The notes beneath the pieces are model-generated. The model did no database searches and was not told where the DNA came from. It saw only the letters and a program-made list of their open reading frames with translations. Both the position numbers and the translations under genes were made by a program. From contig JANBPT010000583.1 of NCBI GenBank assembly GCA_027575765.1, positions 1 to 29,488 on the forward strand: 29,488 nucleotides of DNA. The letters are read 5' to 3'. Position 1 is the first letter of the stretch. Each line of letters begins with the position of its first letter. Below, in pieces: positions 20,144 through 28,490 of this stretch. The stretch is from Tieghemiomyces parasiticus. Taxonomy: Eukaryota > Kickxellomycota > Dimargaritomycetes > Dimargaritales > Dimargaritaceae.

Positions 20144-21409
20144 ATGACCAACGTGCTAACCCCGGAGCCAGACTCCCCGACCGCCGCCTTCCAGCCGCTG
20201 AAGCGGTACCGTCCGGCCACTGAACTCGTCCACATTGAAGCGCCCAGCGACCACACCTCGGGTCCAGGCACAGCGATTCGCGATCCGTACCAAGCGGCCT
20301 CTGTCCCCATCTACCAGACGGCCACCTTCAAGCAACCGAGCGCTAATGGCAGCGGCGAGTACGACTACTCCCGGTCAGGCAACCCGACACGGTCACACGT
20401 GGAGTCACACCTGGCCAAAATTATGCACGCCCAGCGGGCGTTCGTGGTTAGTTCCGGCATGAGTGCTCTCGACGTGATTTTGCGGCTCGTTAAGGCCGGC
20501 GAGGAAATTGTGGCCGGCGACGACCTTTACGGCGGGACCAACCGACTGCTTACCTATTTGGGAACCCATGGCGGTGTCCGTACCCACCACGTGGATACCA
20601 CGCGCCCGGAGGCCATCGTTAAGGTACTCGACCCGCAACGTACCCGCATGGTGTTGCTGGAAACCCCGACCAACCCGCTCATCAAAATTGCCGATATCCC
20701 GACCATCGCCGATCTCGTCCACGCGCAGTGTCCCGATGCCCTGGTGGTGGTTGATAACACCATGATGTCGCCTTACCTTCAACGACCCTTAGAGCTAGGT
20801 GCGGACGTGGTGTATCACTCTGGTACCAAATATCTGAGCGGTCACCACGACCTGATGGCCGGGGTGATTGGCGCCAAGACCTCGGCCACCGCCGATCGCA
20901 TATACCACGTCATCAACGCGACCGGGTGCGGTCTCAGCCCCTTCGACTCGTGGCTCCTCCTCCGTGGGGTCAAGACCCTGGCCGTCCGTATGGAGAAGCA
21001 GCAGGCCAACGCCGTGCTCATTGCCAACTACCTCATCAGCCGCGGGTTCCGCGTGCACTATCCGGGTAACCCGGCCCACCCACAGTACGCCCTCCACCGT
21101 ACCATGGCCAGCGGCCCCGGCGCCGTCCTCAGCTTCGAAACGGGCGATGTGACCACCAGTGAACGCATTGTCGAATCAACCAAACTCTGGGGGATTAGCG
21201 TTAGCTTTGGATGTGTTAATTCATTGATTAGTATGCCGTGTCGTATGTCCCATGCTAGTATCCCTGCCCATGTTCGACAGGCGCGTGCCCTCCCTGAGGA
21301 TCTAATCCGCTTGTGTGTGGGGATTGAGGACCCCCAGGACTTGCTCGAAGACCTTGAAAGTGCCCTGGCCATCGCGGGCGCCCTGCCCGGTGACCCCATG
21401 ATGCTGTGA
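20144..21409 (+). CDS. STR3: Cystathionine beta-lyase (PLP-dependent)
   Basis: This is a 421-aa intronless ORF covering the full Cys/Met-metabolism PLP enzyme fold (type I aminotransferase). Visible motifs are the active-site loop YDYSRSGNPTR (73-83), the phosphate-binding SSGMSA (103-108), the cofactor-ring Asp204 in VVVDNTMMSP, and the Schiff-base Lys229 in HSGTKYLSGHHD. The C-terminal substrate-binding segment is SLISMPCRMSHASIP. The HSGTKYLSGHHDLMAG form and the C-terminal segment favour fungal cystathionine beta-lyase over gamma-lyase or gamma-synthase. The reaction is L-cystathionine to L-homocysteine, pyruvate and ammonia, in methionine synthesis. No PTS1 or obvious transit peptide is present, so it is probably cytosolic, although the 50-residue N-terminal extension is of unclear role. 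Codon choice shifts to more A/T-ending codons near 21180-21290. Confidence is high for the family and good for beta-lyase. Confidence 0.92.
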   Translation: MTNVLTPEPDSPTAAFQPLKRYRPATELVHIEAPSDHTSGPGTAIRDPYQAASVPIYQTATFKQPSANGSGEYDYSRSGNPTRSHVESHLAKIMHAQRAFVVSSGMSALDVILRLVKAGEEIVAGDDLYGGTNRLLTYLGTHGGVRTHHVDTTRPEAIVKVLDPQRTRMVLLETPTNPLIKIADIPTIADLVHAQCPDALVVVDNTMMSPYLQRPLELGADVVYHSGTKYLSGHHDLMAGVIGAKTSATADRIYHVINATGCGLSPFDSWLLLRGVKTLAVRMEKQQANAVLIANYLISRGFRVHYPGNPAHPQYALHRTMASGPGAVLSFETGDVTTSERIVESTKLWGISVSFGCVNSLISMPCRMSHASIPAHVRQARALPEDLIRLCVGIEDPQDLLEDLESALAIAGALPGDPMML

Positions 21410-22470
21410 GTTGTTTGCTGCCATTGAGTTGTGACGAAGGGAAGGGGAGAGTTGGGAAATTATGTGACAGGGAGATACCACCCTCCCCTTCCCCCCATCT
21501 CATGATCAATCTCATCGTGGTGCTTCCTACTTTTTTTTTATATTTTATTTCTTGCACCATTTGCGTACTGCACTAACCTCCTTCTTGTTTTTAGTATTCT
21601 TTATTTACTTTACATATCTCATATACCCCGTACTCATATTTTCGCTCCCCTTCGCTCTTTAGCTACTCTCATCGCTTAGGCTCAATGGACCTTTTTTTTT
21701 TTGCCTCCTTCACCGTTTCCCTTATTATTATTTTCTTGGACTACCGACTTCCAACTTGGCAAGTGCCACCCTTGTCCATCCACGCACTTTATCGCTCTCT
21801 ATAAACTTATTATTGACTCTTCAATGGTGTTGGCCTATTGCCAGGTGTGGGATGCCTAGAGACCACTCATTACTCAATCTCACAGCCTCGCTCATAGCGG
21901 CCCAGTACTCATACACGCCATACCAACAAAGAGTCTCGGCCCCGCGAGTGACCCGTCTGCGTTTGCCAATGACTTATTCATAGCCCCCCCCCTCTGCTTT
22001 GTTTTACGCCCCTCATTGAACTTGCCACCCTCTTACATCCTCGCTCTACTTTTACCTCTACTGCAATATCTCCTTGCGATCGCTTCTTTGTACAACTTTA
22101 GTAAGCTTGGATCGACCCTACTTCGCCGCCCTCCGACTCACAGGTATATCACAATCGGGAGGGGGGTGGTGGTGGTCGATATAACCCCGGCCATTGAGTA
22201 AACAACAGAAAGCCACCTCTTCGTCTGATTGCAACCTTGCACTTAGGAGTCCTTGCCCCCCCCCCCAACCCGCCTGCGGCCACTTTCTAACCTCTCAACC
22301 TCAATCATATCTTCTTGATTATCCGTACCATAGCGGGCCCCGAATAAAAACAACCTTGACCTCTTCCCTTCCAATTGAATTCCGTCCTCTGAAGGCCGAG
22401 TCTACAGTCTATATAAATTTTATTCGACTTGGAGCCTCCGTATCCAATTAACGTTCCCTTCTAATTATGT
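21410..22470. other. Pyrimidine-rich intergenic between convergent CBL and AsnRS genes
   Basis: The plus strand is C/T-rich from about 21480 to 22340, with T-runs at 21530 and 21692 and a C11 run near 22256-22266. A TATAAAC at about 21800 and a GTAAGC...CTCACAG pair (22101-22142) resemble plus-strand gene signals, yet no ORF with a recognisable domain is present. Part must be the 3' UTR of CBL. Confidence 0.4.
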
Positions 22471-22476
22471 TTTATT
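22471..22476 (-). terminator. Polyadenylation signal of the AsnRS gene (minus strand)
   Basis: TTTATT on the plus strand reads AATAAA on the minus strand, 17 nt past the stop codon of the AsnRS gene. This is close but plausible, and a second copy lies near 22417. Confidence 0.4.
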
Positions 22477-22492
22477 TCAACCAGCTCCTGGG

Positions 22493-24346
22493 TTAGAGTT
22501 GGCAGGTACCTGGGTACCGTGCGAAGGGGATCACGTCGCGGAGACTCTCCACGCCACACATCATCTGCACGAACCGGTCGAATCCCAATCCGAACCCACC
22601 GTGCGGGGTCGACCCGAACCGCCGCAAATCCAGGTACCACTCATAATCACGAACGGGGAGTTTAGCACGGTGCAGCTGGGCAGTCAACAAATCGATCCGG
22701 TGTTCGCGCAAGCTACCACCGATGAGTTCCCCCGGTCCAGGTACCAACAAATCGACACTCGCGACGGTCTGACGGTTCTCCACCATGGCTCGCAACACCT
22801 CCGATGACGATGACGACGACGAATTGGACCCCTGCTGCTGGGGATCAGCAGTGTTAACCTTCATGTAAAACGCCTTGATGGCGGCCGGAAAATCCTGCAC
22901 AAATACGGGACCACGACAATACTCATCGACGAGGAACTTTTCGTGTTCGTGTTGGAGGTCCATCCCCCAATCGACCGGGTATACGAACCGGCCGGGGTGA
23001 CGTTGGGCGTGGGTCCCAAGAATTTCGACGGCTTCCGTGTAGGTCATACGCGTATACGGTTTACTGCCGGTCAGGGCGCGCCAGCGATCCGTTAGGGACA
23101 TGGTAGGACGGCCAGCGGAAGCCCCGGATTCCGCCCTATGCGTATTGGCCGGAGTAGGCTCGGCCGCACGCTTGGCGAAATAGTCCAGTTCCGCGGTATA
23201 ATGATCCAGGAGGAATTGGGCCGTATCGCGCACCATGAGTTCCGAAAACCCGACCAGGTTGGACAGATCGGTGAGGAAGGCCATTTCGGCCTCGAGCATC
23301 CAAAACTCCGAGAGGTGGCGGGTGGTCATGGAGGGCTCGGCGCGGAAGGTCGGGTTGAAGGTGTAAACCCGTTGGAAGGCGTTCGCCATCACTTCGGCGT
23401 GGAGTTGGGCGGAGACCGTGGTGAACGTCGGGCGACCAAAGAATTCGGAGGGTTTGGACTTGGCAGTGGTGGTACCCTCGTCAGCCGAACCAGTAGAGGT
23501 TAGCATCGGAGACGGTTGGGATGAAGAGACTGAAGCCGTATCCCTCGCTGCCGTTTCACCGCCGCTGTTGGTGGCGGTGGTGACTTTAAACACCTCACCA
23601 CCACCCTCACAATCATGGGAGGTCAAAATTGGCGTATGCACCTGGACAAAATCCTGCTCACGGAAGAACCCGTGTAACCGCTGAGTGGCCCCGTCTCTAA
23701 TCCTCAAGAGGGCATTGAACGTCCGGGTACGAGGTCGGAGGTGCGGCAAAGCGCGGACGAAATCCTGTCGATGGTATTTTTTCTGCAGCGGGTACGTGTC
23801 GACCGGACAGGTTCCTAAAACGGTCACCTCAGTCGCATGAACTTCACGGAGCGATGGGTTGCGAGGGGGCCCGGGGGCGAGAGTGCCTCGGATGCGGATA
23901 CTGGCGCCCGTGGTTAATAGGGTGAACGCCGTGACCGCCGGGGAAGCCTGGTCTGCGGGGGCCGGTGGCCGGTCGAAGATCACCTGGATACCGGAAAGGT
24001 TCGAGCCGTCGTGAAGTTCGATGAAGGCGAAGGCCTTTTGTTTGCGGACGGAGCGAATCCAGCCGGTGAGGACTACGGAGTCGCCAACGCGGCGGTCGGT
24101 GAGGACCCGGGCTATGGTCGGAGTCAGGAGGTCATGCTGAGCAGGTGGGGTGGGCGTTGTTGGTGTAGAGGGGGAGGTGGTGGCCGCAGACAGGGAGGGA
24201 TCGGTGGGTGATTCGGAATGGGTGTGACGGGCAATCAGAATGGGTCGGCTCGGTCGGGATAGCCGCGGTAGGCCGAGACCGGAAGGCATGCGACGCGTCG
24301 TTGAACACAGTGGCAGGGCCCGGAGGGTACGGAATGGCAACGACAT
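22493..24346 (-). CDS. SLM5: Asparaginyl-tRNA synthetase, mitochondrial
   Basis: This is a 617-aa intronless ORF. Residues 1-45 are rich in Arg, Ser and Leu with almost no acidic residues, a typical mitochondrial presequence. An OB-fold anticodon-binding domain follows at about 77-180 (VVLTGWIRSVRKQKAFAFIE). The class IIb catalytic domain then shows HTPILTSHDCEGGGEVF (237-253), motif 2 FRAEPSMTTRHLSEF (334-348) and motif 3 GGFGLGFDRF (583-592). The EGGGEVF and GELIGGSLRE elements fit AsnRS rather than AspRS. It charges mitochondrial tRNA-Asn with asparagine. Three Ser/Thr-rich insertions make it longer than usual: 257-302, about 392-418, and a Gln/Ser run at 503-515 (QQQGSNSSSSSSS) between the VNTADP and TVASVDLLVPG blocks. 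A TATAAAG about 100 nt upstream and an AATAAA 17 nt past the stop frame a compact gene. Confidence 0.93.
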   Translation of the reverse strand: MSLPFRTLRALPLCSTTRRMPSGLGLPRLSRPSRPILIARHTHSESPTDPSLSAATTSPSTPTTPTPPAQHDLLTPTIARVLTDRRVGDSVVLTGWIRSVRKQKAFAFIELHDGSNLSGIQVIFDRPPAPADQASPAVTAFTLLTTGASIRIRGTLAPGPPRNPSLREVHATEVTVLGTCPVDTYPLQKKYHRQDFVRALPHLRPRTRTFNALLRIRDGATQRLHGFFREQDFVQVHTPILTSHDCEGGGEVFKVTTATNSGGETAARDTASVSSSQPSPMLTSTGSADEGTTTAKSKPSEFFGRPTFTTVSAQLHAEVMANAFQRVYTFNPTFRAEPSMTTRHLSEFWMLEAEMAFLTDLSNLVGFSELMVRDTAQFLLDHYTAELDYFAKRAAEPTPANTHRAESGASAGRPTMSLTDRWRALTGSKPYTRMTYTEAVEILGTHAQRHPGRFVYPVDWGMDLQHEHEKFLVDEYCRGPVFVQDFPAAIKAFYMKVNTADPQQQGSNSSSSSSSEVLRAMVENRQTVASVDLLVPGPGELIGGSLREHRIDLLTAQLHRAKLPVRDYEWYLDLRRFGSTPHGGFGLGFDRFVQMMCGVESLRDVIPFARYPGTCQL

Positions 24347-24446
24347 GGTGGTAATGAGCTACAAGGTTTGAAAGGGTGGACTGGAACCTGCAAGGGCGGC
24401 GTGAGATCTCGGACGGAGCTAGTAGAAGTGTACTGCTTGAACTGGG

Positions 24447-24453
24447 CTTTATA
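24447..24453 (-). promoter_or_regulatory. TATA box of the AsnRS gene
   Basis: TATAAAG on the minus strand lies about 100 nt upstream of the AsnRS ATG and about 290 nt after the stop of the next minus-strand gene. Confidence 0.5.
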
Positions 24454-24662
24454 GGGGACGCATTGGGGCCCAGTAGGCATACCACATCACTGGATGTAAG
24501 TGCCTTCTGCTTTACTGAGGGTAGCCTCCGCCGTAGCTGGTCACGTGTCACATTGCAGCACACTGCCCTCTTCCCTCCTACTCCGTGTGCTTCCAAGTCC
24601 CATCGAGTTCATCGATCGATTCTGGTTGCAAAAATCCAGCCCTCCACAACTCATTGTTGCTA

Positions 24663-24668
24663 TTTATT
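24663..24668 (-). terminator. Candidate polyadenylation signal of the nine-exon gene
   Basis: On the minus strand it reads AATAAA, 77 nt beyond the TGA at 24745. Confidence 0.35.
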
Positions 24669-24744
24669 GGTACACTAGACCGCGATTTCATACTTGTCAT
24701 GTTTGACTCGCTGTCTCATGCAATTAGGTGTACCGTGGTGTATA

Positions 24745-27551
24745 TCATCCTAATGTCGGCCGGACGGTTGGAAGCCAGTTGGCCCGAATACTTCTCAATA
24801 TCATCTGCCACTGGTCACTCGGGAAGTTAGTGGCACCCAGGGCCTGCGTAAAAGCGGGATCGGCAAGGCTAGCCGCAGCCAAATACTGCATCTCCGCGTC
24901 CATATGCAGAGTGTCCAACGGGGCGCTACCCGTCATGAGGGCCTCAGCCACGGCCGAGAATGTCTGCCGTGGGTTGGTTTTATACAGCAAACAGGCCCAC
25001 ATCAAGCGTCAGAGGAGGTGGTCTACAAGTCAAAGCTCAGCACCGCGAGGGTATAACGATTGGCTCGGCTTGGGCACATAATTTACTTACCGTTAGGATC
25101 GCGCGGAGTAGCTCTACATCATGGCCAGTCTCGGCCAGTCGGGCTTGTAACTGCCCGCACTGTCCGCGCATGGTCTCCGATCGGGTCAGATCGCCTGTGA
25201 AATTACAAAAAAAACAATTATAGCAGCGATAGTAGCGGTCAGGAGTGAGGAGTCGGTGTAAAGTCAGGTATAGGCCTGCCGTCATTTGGTTTGTAGTCAC
25301 AATGGACCTCCCTTCTACAGTAGACCATAAAAATGGCACAACTTACTTAGAGCCGCAGCCATTTGTATACCTCGCGCCATGTCTACCGTCAATTGAACCG
25401 CCGAGGCGTAATCCATCTTCTGTTTGTGTACAAGTTTCGTGTCGATCAGGATCAGGCAGTCACAGGCCAGTCCGTACCAGTCGCGTTCGCTGAAGAACTG
25501 TGTTGGGGATATTTAAGGTGTAGTAGGTATTGCGGTCGGCGTAGGAAAAGTAAGCTCAAGCGAGGCGCCAGAGAGCTTTCTCTCCTGTGCACTTGCTTCA
25601 GTAAGCTGGCGTTGAAGGTACCGGGCAAAACCCCAAGTGCTTTTTTTTCTACCCTTCCAATCACTTACCTGTTCCAAGCTGCGACCAAACTTGACGAAGC
25701 TCACGGGGCTGGACCGGGAGAGGAGATCAGCGGGGTATAGCTGGGGTTAAAAACCGAGCGGCGGAAGGAGACTAGCGCTCTGATGCGAGCAAGGACCTCG
25801 ATTTACACGCTACTCACCGGTTGTATTGCTCGCACAGAATCAGGGCCGCCAGCCGCAGGTAGACTGCCGTCACATCAAACTCATTGTCTCTACAAGGGAG
25901 CGCTGGATCGAGGGAACCGACCGCCGATAGTACTCCGGCCGCCTCTTCCAGGGCGTCCCACAGTTTCCGGTCGCGTGCACTTGGGGACGCGAGGGGCGAC
26001 CCGGGTCCGAAAAAAGCGACTTTGCAGTTGTGAAGCAGAGCATCCAGCGACTGGCGGGGTACCTGAGTATCGGTAGAGAAGGAGGCGTATTTCACAATAT
26101 TAAGCGGGAAGGGGGGAGGTGACCTGATGGGTGAGAAAGATGGAGGATAAGTAAAAGAAGGACTGCAGCACTCAACAGGCAGACGCATGCGTTAAGCGCA
26201 GCTCTCAACCTTACTTACCCGCTCCTTGTTCAGAATACGCTGTAGGTCGATACCAAACTCAGTACATAAATACCCATGTACATCGTCGTTGTTCGGCCCG
26301 GCGGATTGCCCAAAGATGACACTGATGGCAAAGAGTGCCCGACGGGCTGAACAGCCTAGCGCCCGTACCGTCGGATCCGCCACGGTGGCAGTAACAGCGG
26401 CGGCTAGATGCGACAACCCAATGTACGCGTCCCTAATGCAACCGTGTTCCCACAGCACTGAGAGAGAGAGAGAGAGAGAGAGAGGTGGATTAAGCAGAAA
26501 AAAACCAGACGCTTTTAGTATACACGGAAAATTATCCACATTTTGGATGGTCTAGACCATGTTTAGCAAACTTTGTATTCCTAAGGGAAAGTGGGGGGGG
26601 GCAGTACGCTTGGAGAGTATGTGCCGTAAACAAAAAAGGTTACCATTGCTTACCTCGACTGACATTCCAAAGGACGGTGGGCACCTGTTCAGGCGCCGTT
26701 TCTCGAAGCTTATCAAGATGCTTGAGCGTTTGGATCGCGTCTAAGCAAATATTTAAGGTGGTATGAGTATGTAAGGCAATAAGGCGGGTATTTTTTGTCA
26801 GTCAAAGGTTAGGGAGGAGGGATCTTTACCGGTTTACCAAAAAGTTTAAAGCCTGGCCAAGTACCTACTTACCATAGGCTATGTCGGACAAATCCGTATA
26901 AGACTTGGCCGAGCCCTTGCTATCTTTCGAAGGCCCATTTCTGTTCAGCTGAGCCACGGCCTGAACGTGCTTAGACGTCTTAGTATGTGTCAGGTATGTC
27001 TGTTCTTGAACGAACGACTTGCGACAGGGCTCACATCGGTAGATCCCCTCGCTCCGTCCCGGCGAAGGGCTTGTAACCATGGTGGGTGCGTACGGTCGCT
27101 GCGGGGATGGGGTGGTCGAGTCATGATAACTGGTCCGACCGCTGCTGGGTGAGGTGTCGAATGTGGTGCGCGGACGTACCGGTGAGGCACCGACCAGGTT
27201 GGCCCGTCTCGTGTAGGCCTTACGAACATAGTCACGGCAGGCTTCGGGTAACGGTAGGACCGATTTGCCCAGGACTGGGGGAGGGTGGGCGGAAGGGAAA
27301 AGAGGGGTTACGTATCATAGTGTAGGAGCGCCAGGAGTTGTCGGGAACCGGACCGGGGTATTACTGGATATGGTTAGCCAATGGTTGGGAGAGTCGTTTC
27401 GAACACAGCGATTCAGGCACCCAATGGCAACAGTATTGCCTCAATTTGGTTTCGCAAGAAGGGTCTTACCGTTCGGCAAGGCGGGACTCGGCCATTGCAG
27501 GGGCAGCGCCAGGGCGGCCCGTTGGGTTTCCGGTGGTAGGGACGAAGTCAT
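24745..27551 (-). CDS. C2H2-finger protein with large helical C-terminal region, nine exons
   Basis: Proposed exons: 27551-27470, 27274-26873, 26740-26654, 26457-26219, 26062-25818, 25708-25669, 25497-25347, 25194-25091 and 24963-24745. All eight junctions keep frame, donors are GTAAGT, GTAAGA, GTAAGC or GTGAGT, and introns are 109-196 nt. The product is about 522 aa. Residues 30-55 contain a basic helix (LPEACRDYVRKAYTRR), 56-100 are Ser/Pro/Thr-rich and disordered, and a single C2H2 finger has Cys108, Cys111, His124 and His130 (H-x5-H spacing, as in U1/JAZ-type RNA-binding fingers). Residues about 155-522 are predicted to be almost all helical and TPR-like, with no motif I can name. I do not recognise the family. 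A nucleic-acid or RNP-linked scaffold is an inference from the finger only. The start at 27551 is the likeliest; 27740 upstream (in frame) and 27080 within exon 2 are alternatives. The 40-nt exon 6 is the least certain. Confidence 0.75.
26461..26484. repeat. (AG)12 microsatellite
   Basis: A perfect 24-nt dinucleotide run. On the minus strand it is (CT)12 directly followed by CAG, the acceptor of intron 3 of the nine-exon gene, so it serves as that intron's polypyrimidine tract. Confidence 0.9.
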
Positions 27552-28490
27552 GGGATTGAGGATGGTCAGAACCGGGGGGGGGGAGATCGTAAACAAGCAA
27601 CGGGAGGTGGAATTACACCTGGCAATTGGCATGTGCCATTGTCGATTCAAGTCCTGGGCAATGCCTACGGCATGCGTCTGAGCCTGAGTTGGTGGGACTC
27701 CCGGATAGGAGGGGGAGGGGGTATCGGAAAGTTTGGGCAAAAGAAACTTGAGAGACCAATAATGTGCCTGCCTATCGTAACCATTCCCTACTATATCCCT
27801 GGGGTCGGTAGTGTATTACGCCGCCGTTAAAGATATCCCAGGTGCCCCAGGGCGGAGTTTAGCCATTAGAGTGGCATTTGATAGCCACTTTCCCTCCGCC
27901 TTGGAGTACAAACTGCTCCAATTGAAGCAGGGGGGTTTCATTACTACTGCTCGCTGTAGCTACAAATGACTGAATAACTTACCTGTGAAAGCAGTGGGGC
28001 GGCACCAATGAGGGGGTGTGGAGTTCCGGCCACCCTCCCCCTTCTCCTTCATGGCCAGTCACCAACATCCCTGTTACACGTGACAGTTGGTTCCTGCGAG
28101 GGTCGACAGGCTATTCTATCGCTGACTACCCGGAAGGACCACCCATTTACTAGACTCGGCCGGCTATAATATGAAGCGCCAAACGCAGGATATAACGACC
28201 ACTAGCTTGTGATAAACCTGTTTGCCACTGAGTTTTGAGCTCCACGCCCTCCCCAATAATACCCCCCCCTTCACCTATAAAATGGGTCTGTGGCTCCTGC
28301 ATCGACCTTGTAAACGCAACTCCCCGTCAACCCCTCTTATCGCCCCACCTAGCGCTAAAGCCTTCTCCCCATACAGCGGTTTGGCCTTCAAGTTGGCCAT
28401 TCGCATTCCACGAATTGTCGAGACATTAGCAATTCCCCAACGAAGCCTTTTCCTCCCCTTTTACCTCTCGCTTCGGTTTGTTGACCAAAA
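27552..28490. other. Divergent intergenic promoter region
   Basis: It separates the nine-exon gene (-) from the acyl-CoA thioesterase (+), so it should hold both promoters. A G10 run lies at about 27574-27583 in the minus-strand gene's leader. Plus-strand sequence becomes C/T-rich after about 28220. I see no additional gene; the 138-codon ORF at 27265-27681 overlaps exon 1 of the minus-strand gene. Confidence 0.5.
28276..28282 (+). promoter_or_regulatory. TATA box of the acyl-CoA thioesterase gene
   Basis: TATAAAA followed by TGGG lies 215 nt before the ATG at 28491, with C/T-rich sequence between. Confidence 0.55.

Noticed and set aside
20405..21097. Two minus-strand ORFs (125 and 100 codons) opposite the CBL gene
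   Set aside because: They arise from the high third-position GC of the CBL gene and show no domain.
26865..27080. Start of the C2H2 gene at the ATG at 27080 (good Kozak context)
   Set aside because: The frame stays open upstream with protein-like sequence to a strong acceptor at 27275, and an upstream exon with matching phase exists. Retained only as an alternative start.
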